The position numbers were made by a program, and so were the translations under genes. Shown in pieces: positions 16,925 to 24,864 of a DNA stretch of 32,925 nucleotides. Each line of letters starts with the position of its first letter. Positions within the stretch are counted from its first letter, which is position 1. The notes below the pieces were generated by a model that made no database searches, was not told where the DNA came from, and saw only the letters and a program-made list of their open reading frames with translations. The DNA is taken from the NCBI RefSeq assembly GCF_025056915.1, contig NZ_JANWVH010000028.1, positions 1-32,925 of the forward strand, read 5' to 3'. This stretch comes from Meiothermus sp. GTDB lineage: Bacteria > Deinococcota > Deinococci > Deinococcales > Thermaceae.

Positions 16925-18211
16925 TCAGCGCACGGGGCCCGCAGCCTGGCCCCAGGCCAGGTATATGGCTGCCGTCCAGGAGAACGCGCCACCCCCCAAC
17001 CCCTGTCCTGTCAAAGGATGGAAGTACTCGCTAAAACCTGTGACCTCGCACAGCTTCAGGGTATCTTGACGAATACGCTCGGCCATCTCGGGGTAGCCAT
17101 ATTCGGCGAAACCCAGGGCGATCAAGTAGTTGACCACCGCCCACACCGGGCCACGCCAGTAGCGCTGGGGTTCGAAGCGAGGGCTATAGGGGTCGGTGCT
17201 GGGAATCAGGTAGCGCACCTGCTGGGCCCAATCCTGGAGGGTGCGTAGCAAGCGCTCGGCCCGGGCCGGGCTGGCCGTTCCGGCGTAGAGGGGCAGGAAA
17301 GAGGCCGAAACCCCTACCCGGATGGCCTCACCGGTGCGGAGGTCGCGGTTGAAATAGAGCCCTGCTTCCTCGTCCCAGAGGCTTTCGATGCCCTGTTGGC
17401 TGGCCTTTAGCCACCCCTCAATCTCGGCCTCGTTGCCCAGGCCCAACCGGCGCGAAAGCCACAGGAGATCGCGGTTGGCCCGGTGCAGCACGCAGTCAAT
17501 CAAGAGGCTCGCCACCCGGAAAGGGCATTCGCGCAGCAGGCCAAGCTGGTCGAAACCGGCCCGCTTGTAGACCTCGAGCAGGGTCAAAAAGCGGTCGTAT
17601 TCGGTCTGGTGGGGGCGTTGGCTGGGGTCTACGTGGGCGGTATCGCGTCGGGTGTAGGGCGGCAGTGCCGGGTCTACCTCCACGCGGGCCAGGGCTTCGT
17701 CCCAGGCGGGGCTGTTGTCGGCCCCGGTCTCCCAGGGGTGCAGGACGGTGATGAGGCCGGTATTTGCTGGGTCGCGTTCGCGCTTGAACCAGCGGTGGTA
17801 GGCCAGGATTTTGGGATACAGGCTCCGGGCTTTGGCCTCGGCCAGGGCCTGGTCTTGGGCCTGCTCGAGCATCCAGCGCACAAAGGTAGCGACCACCGGC
17901 GGCTGGGTGATGGCCGAGGTGGGCGGGGTGCGGGCCACCCCCCAGCGCTCGGGGCCGGGGAAGTAGGTGGGCTCGGGCCGGTGGAAGACGATGTGCGGCA
18001 GCATGCCGTTCTCCCACTGCCCCAAGAAGAGCCGGTCAAACTCCTCCCAGGCCCGCCGTTCATCAAACTGCATCCAGCCCAGGGCGGTAAAGCCCGCATC
18101 CCATAGCCACTGAAACGGGTAGAGGCCGGCGGTGGGAATGGTGAAGCCCCCCCGGTCGTTGGCGCGCAGGATGCGCTGGGCTTCTTGTTTGAGCGATTCC
18201 TTGGTTTGCAT
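16925..18211 (-). CDS. GH63 mannosylglycerate / glucosylglycerate hydrolase
   Basis: Inverting (alpha/alpha)6-barrel hydrolase, 428 aa, of the GH63 subgroup known from Thermus thermophilus, Rubrobacter and mycobacteria that splits 2-O-mannosyl- or glucosyl-glycerate to free sugar and glycerate. Visible signatures are YPFQWLWDAGF at 31-41, the conserved HPWETGADNSPAWDEAL at 158-174 with candidate acid Asp165, RYWRGPVWAVVNYL at 350-363, and candidate base Glu395 in FSEYFHPLTG. No signal peptide is seen, so it acts in the cytoplasm on imported substrate. ATG at 18211 has GAGGT a few nt upstream and lies 2 nt after the ABC ATPase stop. Mannose versus glucose preference cannot be read from sequence. 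It may also recycle the cell's own compatible solute. Confidence 0.88.
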   Translation of the reverse strand: MQTKESLKQEAQRILRANDRGGFTIPTAGLYPFQWLWDAGFTALGWMQFDERRAWEEFDRLFLGQWENGMLPHIVFHRPEPTYFPGPERWGVARTPPTSAITQPPVVATFVRWMLEQAQDQALAEAKARSLYPKILAYHRWFKRERDPANTGLITVLHPWETGADNSPAWDEALARVEVDPALPPYTRRDTAHVDPSQRPHQTEYDRFLTLLEVYKRAGFDQLGLLRECPFRVASLLIDCVLHRANRDLLWLSRRLGLGNEAEIEGWLKASQQGIESLWDEEAGLYFNRDLRTGEAIRVGVSASFLPLYAGTASPARAERLLRTLQDWAQQVRYLIPSTDPYSPRFEPQRYWRGPVWAVVNYLIALGFAEYGYPEMAERIRQDTLKLCEVTGFSEYFHPLTGQGLGGGAFSWTAAIYLAWGQAAGPVR

Positions 18212-18213
18212 AC

Positions 18214-19275
18214 CTACCTCGCGGCGAGGGCCTGACCACTGCCGGGGTCCAGCCAGCGCAGGCGATCCGGCTGGGGTTTGAACCAGAGGGTCTGGCCCGC
18301 CCTGACCCTGAAGTCGGGGGGTACGGTGGCTTTGAGGAGCTGCTGGCCAAAGCGCAGGGTTAGCAGAAGGTGGGGCCCCAGGGGTTCGACAACCAGCACC
18401 TCGGCGGTAAAGCTCTGCGGTTGCGGCTCGAGGTAGGCTTCCAGGTCTTCGGGCCGCACCCCCAGCAAGACTTCCGGGCCGGGCGCTGGCGTGGGTATCT
18501 TCAGGCTGAGTGACTGAAGCTGGGCTTGCTGACCCTCCACCCGAACCTTCAGAAAATTCATGGGGGGGCTGCCGATGAAGCCGCCCACGAAGGTATTGGC
18601 GGGCTCCTGATAGACCTTCATGGGCTCGTCGTACTGCACCACATAGCCGGTGTTCATCACGGCAATGCGGTCGGCCAGGCTCATGGCTTCCACCTGGTCG
18701 TGGGTGACGTACAGGGTGGTGGTGCGGCTCTCGGCCAGCAGGCGTTTGAGTTCGGCCCGCATCTCCAGGCGCAAGAGGGCATCCAGGTTGGAGAGGGGCT
18801 CGTCCATGAGCAGTACCTCGGGCTCGACCGCCAGGGCCCGGGCCACCGCCACCCGCTGGCGCTGTCCACCCGAGAGCTGCGCGGGGTAGCGCTCGAGCAG
18901 GTTCTCGATGTGCATCAGGGTAGCGGCCCGCTCCACGTTGGCCCGCAGTTTTTCAGGCGTGGCTTTCTGCATCCGCAGGCCAAAGGCGATGTTCTCGAAC
19001 ACCGTGAGGTGCGGAAAAACCGCGTAGTTCTGGAACACCATGGCGATCTTGCGCGCGCGTGGGGGGAGTTCGGTTACATCCCGGTCGCCAATCCAGACCC
19101 GCCCCTTTTCGGCCTGCTCGAGGCCCGCAATGATGCGCAACAAAGTGGTCTTGCCACAGCCCGAGGGCCCCAGCAACACCACGAATTCCTGGTCGCGCAC
19201 CTCGAGCGAAACCCCGTTCAGGGCCTTGAACTTGCCAAAGGTTTTCTCGATGTTTTCCACTCGGATGGAAGCCAT
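18214..19275 (-). CDS. Sugar ABC transporter ATP-binding protein (MsmK/UgpC type)
   Basis: Energising ATPase of a carbohydrate importer, 353 aa. Walker A GPSGCGKTT at 36-44, Q-loop Gln82, signature LSGGQ at 134-138, Walker B LLMDEP at 155-160 and a C-terminal TOBE/regulatory region (about 240-353) typical of MalK-like CUT1 ATPases. The start at 19275 (MASIRVENIEKTFGKF) is set by a perfect AGGAGG at 19279-19284 (minus strand); a longer in-frame extension to 19353 is rejected. It follows the two permeases by 79 nt and precedes the GH63 gene by 2 nt, so the transporter and catabolic genes are probably one operon. Such ATPases can serve several importers; here it is dedicated by position only. 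Confidence 0.93.
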   Translation of the reverse strand: MASIRVENIEKTFGKFKALNGVSLEVRDQEFVVLLGPSGCGKTTLLRIIAGLEQAEKGRVWIGDRDVTELPPRARKIAMVFQNYAVFPHLTVFENIAFGLRMQKATPEKLRANVERAATLMHIENLLERYPAQLSGGQRQRVAVARALAVEPEVLLMDEPLSNLDALLRLEMRAELKRLLAESRTTTLYVTHDQVEAMSLADRIAVMNTGYVVQYDEPMKVYQEPANTFVGGFIGSPPMNFLKVRVEGQQAQLQSLSLKIPTPAPGPEVLLGVRPEDLEAYLEPQPQSFTAEVLVVEPLGPHLLLTLRFGQQLLKATVPPDFRVRAGQTLWFKPQPDRLRWLDPGSGQALAAR

Positions 19276-19278
19276 AAA

Positions 19279-19284
19279 CCTCCT
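19279..19284 (-). promoter_or_regulatory. Strong ribosome-binding site fixing the ATPase start
   Basis: Minus-strand AGGAGG ends 3 nt before the ATG at 19275. It decides this start over the in-frame upstream extension. Confidence 0.75.
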
Positions 19285-19354
19285 AGGGGGTCGAAAGCTG
19301 ATAAAAGCAGGGGGCAACTGCCATTGGAAGCCACTGCGACCATTCTGCCCCACC

Positions 19355-20155
19355 TCACCGGTTGGCGATGCCCCACAGGGTAAACAGGTAGCGCCGGATG
19401 ATGAAGATGAAGATCAGGGCCGGCACAATCAGAAAGAAGCCCCCGGCAAAGCGGAAGGGGAGGGGGGAGTCGTTGAGCGAGGTCAGCAAGAAAGCGGGCA
19501 GGGTGCGCTCGCGCAGGGTGAGCAGGGTGGCGGCAAAGACCTCGTTCCAGGAAATCACAAAGGCAAAGATGGCGGTGGCCGCCAGTCCGGGCAGGGCCAG
19601 CGGCAGCACCACCCGCAAAAAGGCCTGGATGCGGTCGCAGCCCAGGGTCCAGGCCGCCTCTTCCAGCTCTTTGGGGATACCCAGAAACAGGCTGCTGGTC
19701 ACCAGCACCGCAAAAGGCAGGGCCAGCGCGGTGTGGACCAGCGCCACCCCAAAGGCGGTGTCGTAGATGCCCAGCTGGATGAATTGCACCGCCAGCGGGA
19801 TGGCCAGAATGGCCAGGGGAAAAGCCCGCGTCATCAGAATCAGCAGGCGGTAAGCATCGGCGCCCGCAAAACGGTAGCGGGCCAGGGCATAGCCTGCGGG
19901 GGCCCCCAGCAAGACCGAGAAAACCAGGGTCATGGCGGCCACGGTCAGGCTATTGCGGATGGCTTTCCAGACCCCCTCCACCCCAAAAAAGAAGGCGATG
20001 GTCTCCAGCGAAAACTGCTGGGGCAGGAGGCCCTTGGGCCAGGCAAAGACCGAAGAGCGGTCGCTGAAGGCCAGGGTGGCGATCAGAAAGATGGGCAGCA
20101 GCACCCAGACCACCAGCACCCCCGCCAGCAACATATAAAGTACGCGCAGGTTCAT
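19355..20155 (-). CDS. Sugar ABC transporter permease (MalG type)
   Basis: Second membrane subunit of the CUT1-type importer, 266 aa with six predicted membrane segments. The cytoplasmic EAA loop that contacts the ATPase is visible as LEEAAWTLGCDRIQAFLRVV, followed by LPLALPGLAATAIF. ATG at 20155 overlaps the stop of the upstream permease (ATGA), so the two are translated in a coupled way. It is followed by 79 nt and then the ATPase. It corresponds to YcjP in the E. coli ycj cluster. Substrate specificity comes mainly from the binding protein. Confidence 0.92.
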   Translation of the reverse strand: MNLRVLYMLLAGVLVVWVLLPIFLIATLAFSDRSSVFAWPKGLLPQQFSLETIAFFFGVEGVWKAIRNSLTVAAMTLVFSVLLGAPAGYALARYRFAGADAYRLLILMTRAFPLAILAIPLAVQFIQLGIYDTAFGVALVHTALALPFAVLVTSSLFLGIPKELEEAAWTLGCDRIQAFLRVVLPLALPGLAATAIFAFVISWNEVFAATLLTLRERTLPAFLLTSLNDSPLPFRFAGGFFLIVPALIFIFIIRRYLFTLWGIANR

Positions 20156-21003
20156 GCTGCACCCTCCCTCTTGGAGCGCATCAGGCGCAAATAAAGCATG
20201 GTGGCCACCACCGAGATGCCCAGGATGATGACCGAGTAAGCAGCCGCCACCCCAGGATTTTGATAGGCGTTGTACCAGTAGTAGGCTTCCCCGGCCAGCA
20301 CCGGCAGGTTGCGCCCGCCCAGAGCGACCACCACCGCAAAAACCTCGAGGGCCAGAATCGTTCGCAGAATCAGGGCCACTTGCAGGCTGGGCATGAGCAG
20401 GGGCAGGGTGACTTTCCAGAAGCGTTGCCAGGGGGTGGCGCCAAACACCTCGGCGGCCTCGCTGTACTCCTTGGGAATCAGTTGCAGGCCCGCCACTAGA
20501 ATCACAAACACGATGGCCGTGGCCCGCCAGACTTCAGCAGCCACCACGGCCACGAAAATCATCGTGGGGGTCTCGTAGCTGAGCCACAACTGCGGCTGCT
20601 GAATCACCCCGATGCCCTGCAAAAAGCTGTTGAGATAACCCCGCTCGGTGAAAATGGCCAGCCACACAATACCGGCGGCCAGATCGGAAATACCCAGCGG
20701 GATGGTCCACACATACAAGAACAGATCTCGGCCCCTGGAGATGCCCCCCAGCAGCATGGCCATTCCCAGGGCCATCACCACCTGTAAGGGCACAATCACC
20801 ACAGTCAGGAGCAGGGTGTATTTGAGGGCATCCTTGAAGTAGAGGTCGGCGGCCATGCGCTGGAAATTCTCCAGCGTCCACTGCCCCCCGCTGCCCCGCA
20901 CCGACAAGAGCAGGGCTTCCAGGAGCGGCCAGGCAAACAAAAACAACAGAAACAGCACGCTCGGCAGAATGAGCACGTAGGGGATGTACCGTTCACTACG
21001 CAT
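20152..21003 (-). CDS. Sugar ABC transporter permease (MalF type)
   Basis: First membrane subunit of the importer, 283 aa with about six membrane segments, starting MRSERYIPYVLILPSVLF. The EAA loop is EYSEAAEVFGATPWQRFWKV, followed by TLPLLMPSL. A TTG eight codons upstream (21027) is possible, but GGAAGGG at 21008-21014 (minus strand) supports the ATG at 21003. It lies 185 nt downstream of the binding-protein gene, with a terminator-like hairpin in the gap, and overlaps the second permease by 4 nt. It corresponds to YcjO by cluster position. Confidence 0.92.
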   Translation of the reverse strand: MRSERYIPYVLILPSVLFLLFLFAWPLLEALLLSVRGSGGQWTLENFQRMAADLYFKDALKYTLLLTVVIVPLQVVMALGMAMLLGGISRGRDLFLYVWTIPLGISDLAAGIVWLAIFTERGYLNSFLQGIGVIQQPQLWLSYETPTMIFVAVVAAEVWRATAIVFVILVAGLQLIPKEYSEAAEVFGATPWQRFWKVTLPLLMPSLQVALILRTILALEVFAVVVALGGRNLPVLAGEAYYWYNAYQNPGVAAAYSVIILGISVVATMLYLRLMRSKREGAA

Positions 21004-21048
21004 CAGACCCTTCCACTTTGGTTCCAAACCGGCTGAGTGCCCTTGGAA

Positions 21049-21079
21049 AAGGGGCCGGTGCCCCGATGACCGGCCCCTT
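21049..21079 (-). terminator. Intra-operon terminator-like hairpin between binding protein and permeases
   Basis: On the minus strand a perfect 10-bp stem, AAGGGGCCGG and CCGGCCCCTT with an 11-nt loop, is followed by two further T residues (TTTT in all). It lies about 110 nt after the binding-protein stop and 46 nt before the permease start. Such hairpins commonly stop part of the transcription or protect the upstream message, giving more binding protein than membrane subunits. The short T-run suggests partial rather than full termination. Confidence 0.6.
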
Positions 21080-21188
21080 CCCTAAGTCCAAACTGAACCG
21101 ACACGGTTGCTGTTTGCGCGCACACCACCTGCATCGTTGCCCAACGTCAAAGGTGGGGCTCTTGGCTCGCAGCTTTCGGCCTTTCGCG

Positions 21189-22478
21189 TTAGTTCACCGG
21201 ACAGGCCCCGCTGCTGGCCGGGTCGGGCGACCAGCAAGGAGCCCTGGTTTCGTTCATGATGCGGCGCAGATTGGCGGCTTCGCTGTCGAGCACCCGGCGG
21301 ACATCTTCGTTGCGCAGGACGATGCGCGCAAAGGTATCCTGGAAGACTTTGTTGTACTCGCCGCCCCTTGCGCCCAGGCCCACCGGCAACAGGCTGGGCA
21401 GGGCCACGTTGCTCTGGGCCTGCCGTGCGATGGCATCGGCGGCCATGCGAATGCCCTGGGGCAGGTTGTCGGGCAGCCGAATCTGGATGACCGGGAAAAA
21501 GCCGTTTTGGACCAGGGTGGTGATCTGTACGTCGGGGCGGGTCAGGTACTCGATGGCGGTGACCGCCGCAGCCCGGTTGGGGCTGCCCTTGGGAATGGCC
21601 AGCCCGGCCAGCACCGGCATGAAGCCCCGGCCATACGGCCCGATGGGGGCCGGGAAAGCCACAAAGTCGCCCGGTTTTTGGTTTAGCGCATCGCGCAAGC
21701 GGGCGATGTGATCCCAGGCGATCCAGACCTCACCCGCCAGCAGGGGTTCCTGCATAAAGTCGTAGCTGGTGGACTGGGGGTTCACGTGCTGCCAGAGGTT
21801 CTTGAACTCGAGCCACATGCTCTCGGCCTCGTCGCTCCTGAACTTGGTGACCGCGCTTTTGGTGTAGGAGGGATACAGATACCCCTGCGTGAAGCGGTGC
21901 ATCAAACCCCTGGGGCCTGCCGGGAAGCCCAGCATGCGCCGCCCTGTGGCCCGCTGGATGTTGGCGGCCCACTCCTTGAGCTGGGTGTAGGTGAGGGTGT
22001 TGACGTTGGCGCCCGCCGGCAAATACTGCAAGGCCTGTCGGTTGGCCACCATGATGTAGGTGGCTTGCATCCAGGGGATGTAGAGCTGGTTGCCCGTGCC
22101 CATCTTGCCCAGGTTCACAAACGTCTGTGAGAAGCGGCGGTCTTTGAGCTGGGCCATCACGTCGTCCAGGGTGTCCAGCGCCCCCGCTGCGATCAGCGGC
22201 GGGAAGTCGCCGTGCAGACCTCCGGCCAGGCCCACATTCACCCGGCCTGCCCGAACTTCGGAGAGAATCCGGTTGGTAAAGGGGGCGTTGTCCTCGGGGA
22301 TGAACTCCACCCGCCCCTGGAAGTCCTTCAGGATCACCTGCCGCATCCGCTGGGCCTCCTCGATGGGGGTAAACTGGGTCGAGACAAACAAAAGCGGCGC
22401 CGTCTGCTGCGCCAGCACCCCGGACAGCACCAGCAAGGTGCTCAAGAGACCCCACCACAACCACTCCCTCTTCTTCAT
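21189..22478 (-). CDS. Sugar ABC transporter substrate-binding protein
   Basis: Extracytoplasmic solute-binding protein of the CUT1 type, 429 aa. A signal peptide (MKKREWLWWGLLSTLLVLSG) cleaves probably after Ala23, before QQTAP; there is no lipobox Cys. The mature part shows the bilobal pattern of family 1 binding proteins, with aromatic residues likely to stack on sugar (for example LYIPWMQATYIMVANRQAL and the VWIAWDH segment). ATG at 22478 has an excellent AAGGAGGAAGGC site, consistent with high expression. It lies 12 nt after the LacI-type gene, so the regulator heads the operon. The ligand is inferred from the downstream enzymes to be a glycosyl-glycerate or related alpha-glycoside. Confidence 0.92.
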   Translation of the reverse strand: MKKREWLWWGLLSTLLVLSGVLAQQTAPLLFVSTQFTPIEEAQRMRQVILKDFQGRVEFIPEDNAPFTNRILSEVRAGRVNVGLAGGLHGDFPPLIAAGALDTLDDVMAQLKDRRFSQTFVNLGKMGTGNQLYIPWMQATYIMVANRQALQYLPAGANVNTLTYTQLKEWAANIQRATGRRMLGFPAGPRGLMHRFTQGYLYPSYTKSAVTKFRSDEAESMWLEFKNLWQHVNPQSTSYDFMQEPLLAGEVWIAWDHIARLRDALNQKPGDFVAFPAPIGPYGRGFMPVLAGLAIPKGSPNRAAAVTAIEYLTRPDVQITTLVQNGFFPVIQIRLPDNLPQGIRMAADAIARQAQSNVALPSLLPVGLGARGGEYNKVFQDTFARIVLRNEDVRRVLDSEAANLRRIMNETRAPCWSPDPASSGACPVN

Positions 22479-22490
22479 GCCTTCCTCCTT

Positions 22491-23537
22491 TTAAGGTTGC
22501 GGGGGACCATCCGACCCCCGCAGTACCAACTCGGGAACCCAGACCTCCTGCAACGCCGAAACCGGCGCTCCACCCAGCCGCGCCAGCAACATCTCCACTA
22601 ACCGTTTGCCGGTGTCGCGAAAAGGCTGGTGCACCGTGGAGAGGGGTGGGTCGGTGTACTGGGCCTGGGGGATGTCGTCGTAGCCAATCACCGAGACCTC
22701 CCGACCCCCCTTGAGCCCTCGCTCGCGCAAGGCCCGCAGAACCCCCAGGGCCATCAGATCGTTGGCGCACAGGATGGCGGTGGGCATTTCGGGTGGCGCC
22801 AGCAGAATTTGGGCCAGCTGGTAGCCGCTGTTCTCGCTGAGATCGCCCTCGAGCAGCCATTCGGGCCGGATGGGGATTCCGGCCTCGAGCATGGCCTGCC
22901 GGTAGCCTGCCAGGCGGTGAGTGGCAAAGTTGAGTTCGCGTGGGGCCCCAATGAAAGCGATGTTCCGGTGGCCCAGGTGCAGCAGATGCTGCGTGGCCAT
23001 ATAAAAACCCTGCTGCCCATCCACATCCAGATAGGGGTAGGGGGTGCTGATGAGGTCACTACGTCCGTGCGACACGAAAGGGATGTTTTGCGCGAGCAGA
23101 TAGGCAATGCGTTCGTCGTAACGGCGGGTGCGGGCTACCACCAGACCGTCTACCCGTTTGCCCTCCACCAGTCGCCGATAACAGCCCAGCTCCTCCGTGC
23201 CCGGCGGGCAAGTGGCGACCAGCAAATCCAGACCGGCATCCGAAAGCCCCTCGCCCAGTCCGGCCAGCAACTCCAGAAAAAATGAATCGGCAAAACGCCC
23301 CGGCGGAGAGGGAATCACCAGGCCGATGGTCTCGGCACGGCCCTTGCGCAAACGCTTTCCATTCGGGTTGGGGCGGTATCCCAGACGGGTCGCAATCTCC
23401 AGCACTCGCTCGCGGGTCTGGGGGCTAACGCGACTGGGGTTATTGAGCACCCTCGAGACTGTGGCAATCGAAACACCGGCCTCCGCTGCTACGCGGCGGA
23501 TATCAACAGCCAGGGGAGAGGGTTTATGGCCAGACAT
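22491..23537 (-). CDS. LacI-family transcriptional regulator
   Basis: DNA-binding repressor of 348 aa. The N-terminal helix-turn-helix (about 13-34, DIRRVAAEAGVSIATVSRVL) and hinge helix (about 48-62, IATRLGYRPNPNGKRL) are typical. A periplasmic-binding-protein-like effector domain follows from about 68 (ETIGLVIPSPPGRF). It is the first gene of the glycoside operon. A near-palindromic LacI-type operator and a promoter lie 38-82 nt upstream, so it probably represses its own operon until the sugar ligand binds; E. coli YcjW is the positional counterpart. ATG at 23537 has no strong ribosome site, which fits low regulator levels. Confidence 0.92.
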   Translation of the reverse strand: MSGHKPSPLAVDIRRVAAEAGVSIATVSRVLNNPSRVSPQTRERVLEIATRLGYRPNPNGKRLRKGRAETIGLVIPSPPGRFADSFFLELLAGLGEGLSDAGLDLLVATCPPGTEELGCYRRLVEGKRVDGLVVARTRRYDERIAYLLAQNIPFVSHGRSDLISTPYPYLDVDGQQGFYMATQHLLHLGHRNIAFIGAPRELNFATHRLAGYRQAMLEAGIPIRPEWLLEGDLSENSGYQLAQILLAPPEMPTAILCANDLMALGVLRALRERGLKGGREVSVIGYDDIPQAQYTDPPLSTVHQPFRDTGKRLVEMLLARLGGAPVSALQEVWVPELVLRGSDGPPQP

Positions 23538-23574
23538 AGACTATTCGCCCAAAGAGAACTACTCTGGTACGTGA

Positions 23575-23590
23575 TGTAAACGTTTTCCAT
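23575..23590 (-). promoter_or_regulatory. LacI-type operator upstream of the glycoside operon
   Basis: TGTAAACGTTTTCCAT (plus strand) is close to the LacI/GalR operator consensus, with a perfect AAACGTTT core and G/C pairs two positions beyond it on each side. It lies directly next to the candidate -10 box at 23591-23596, where a bound repressor would block RNA polymerase. The natural ligand is the regulator encoded 38 bp away. Confidence 0.7.
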
Positions 23591-23619
23591 ACCTTATCAT
23601 GACAGCCCACTTTCTGCAA
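23591..23619 (-). promoter_or_regulatory. Candidate promoter of the lacI-ABC-glycoside operon
   Basis: On the minus strand TTGCAG (23614-23619) and TAAGGT (23591-23596) are separated by exactly 17 nt, a good sigma-70-type layout. The operator sits immediately downstream, giving a leader of about 50 nt before the regulator ATG. Confidence 0.5.
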
Positions 23620-23734
23620 GCCCCTCTGGGGTCACACCAGGTCAACCCGGCATTCCTTGCGGTCAGCGCTACAACACCTCTCGTAGCAGCGTAATAGCAG
23701 CCTCAACGCGAAGAAGGGTTGTACCCTAGTGGTC

Positions 23735-24640
23735 ATGTGGCCTTTGTTGTGGCTGATGCTTCTGCTGGCGGCCTGTGTGCCTCTTCCACCGCAGCGCAAC
23801 CTGCGTCCGCTGGGCAGCCCTGATGTGGTGGTGATCGGCTTTGCGGGCCGCTGTGCTTCGCTGCCGGTGGTGGGAGATGGCTGCAACCCGCCGTTTGACA
23901 ACTACGGCTACCTCGACGACGAGGTGTTTCCCCGCAGCAGCACCCCGCGCCAGACCGCTCAAACGGTGGCCGAGGCCTTTCGGAATCTGGGCCATACCAC
24001 GGAATATTTTGATGTCTCGGCTTTTCTGTATGCCCACACCAGCGGTATCTCGAGGCAGCAGGAGAACGGCTACCTCGAGGCCCAGGGCTACTTGCGGCGG
24101 GTCTACGATTACTGGATCAGGGGATTCGAGAACCCCACCCGGGTGGTGCTGCTGGCCCACTCCCACGGCACGGTCTGGGCCAGCCTGCTGGCCTGGAACC
24201 ACCCCGAGGTGCGCTTCGACTACCTCATCTACCTGGATGCCATATGCAGCTTCTGGGATGCCGACAACCTTCGCAACAATCGTATTATTCAGGACTACTA
24301 CGATGTCCGGGGGCTGCGCCGTCCGTTCCCGCTCAACAGCGACGAGGGCGGCAACCCCTGTAAGGTGATCGCGGTGCCGGGTCAGAGCGCCAAACAGGAC
24401 CTGAACGACGTGGTGCCGCCCAACGTGCGGGTAGGCCTCGAGGTCGTGAGCCGCAGCCCGCTCAACCTCGCGCCGGTTAACTTCATTCACGATGACGATC
24501 TCGATTACCGCCTCGACGGTTCTCAGACCAACCTATTCCGCTTCCAGTCGCGTGCGGATCACAGCGGGGTTACAGCCCGCAGCAGCGATGCCATGCAGTG
24601 GGTAGTGACCAGGATTCGCGAGACTGGACTGCCCAGGTAA
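23735..24640 (+). CDS. Predicted lipoprotein with alpha/beta-hydrolase fold
   Basis: A 301-aa protein not assigned to a named family. The hydrophobic N-terminus ends in a lipobox-like LAAC (Cys14), suggesting a lipid-anchored envelope protein; unusually, no Lys/Arg precedes the hydrophobic run. The nucleophile elbow AHSHG places Ser143 after a beta-strand (TRVVLLAHSHGTVWASLL). Candidate partners are Asp168 in YLDAICSF and His276 in ADHSGV near the C-terminus. Several Cys residues (RCASL, DGCNPP, GNPCKV) could form disulfides. Esterase or lipase-like action is plausible but the substrate is unknown. Start choice: ATG at 23735, or GTG at 23729, which has AGAAGGG 10 nt upstream. Divergent from the lacI-type operon. 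Confidence 0.7.
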   Translation: MWPLLWLMLLLAACVPLPPQRNLRPLGSPDVVVIGFAGRCASLPVVGDGCNPPFDNYGYLDDEVFPRSSTPRQTAQTVAEAFRNLGHTTEYFDVSAFLYAHTSGISRQQENGYLEAQGYLRRVYDYWIRGFENPTRVVLLAHSHGTVWASLLAWNHPEVRFDYLIYLDAICSFWDADNLRNNRIIQDYYDVRGLRRPFPLNSDEGGNPCKVIAVPGQSAKQDLNDVVPPNVRVGLEVVSRSPLNLAPVNFIHDDDLDYRLDGSQTNLFRFQSRADHSGVTARSSDAMQWVVTRIRETGLPR

Positions 24641-24714
24641 GCACACCGTCGTGGAGATGCTTGTGGCGAGAGTGCGTTCCGCTTGGGCCTCCGGATGCGG
24701 TTGAATGGCCAGCC

Positions 24715-24864
24715 TAGAGCGCTCTTCGCATATTCAGAGCCACTCGAGTTCGAGAAAACCTGGTTCTGAACAGAACCGTGGCTGCCTGGAAACTCGAAAA
24801 CATGCGTCTTGGCCCAGACGCCTTCTCGTTTTCGTGGGCGGCCACGTTTGTGAAGGGCGCCCTA
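24715..24864 (+). repeat. MITE-like dispersed repeat, copy B (150 bp, best preserved)
   Basis: The block starts TA-GAGCGCTCTTCGCATATT and ends GTTTGTGAAGGGCGCCC-TA. The ends form imperfect terminal inverted repeats (about 11 of 14) and TA borders both ends, as in elements moved by Tc1/mariner-IS630-type transposases. Internal structures: GCTCT...AGAGC stem, GGTTCTG-AA-CAGAACC hairpin, and a nested hairpin of CGAAAAC/GTTTTCG and CGTCT/AGACG around 24793-24833 that copy A lacks. It lies in a 374-bp gap between the hydrolase and DUF4388-like genes and has no coding capacity. Confidence 0.72.
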
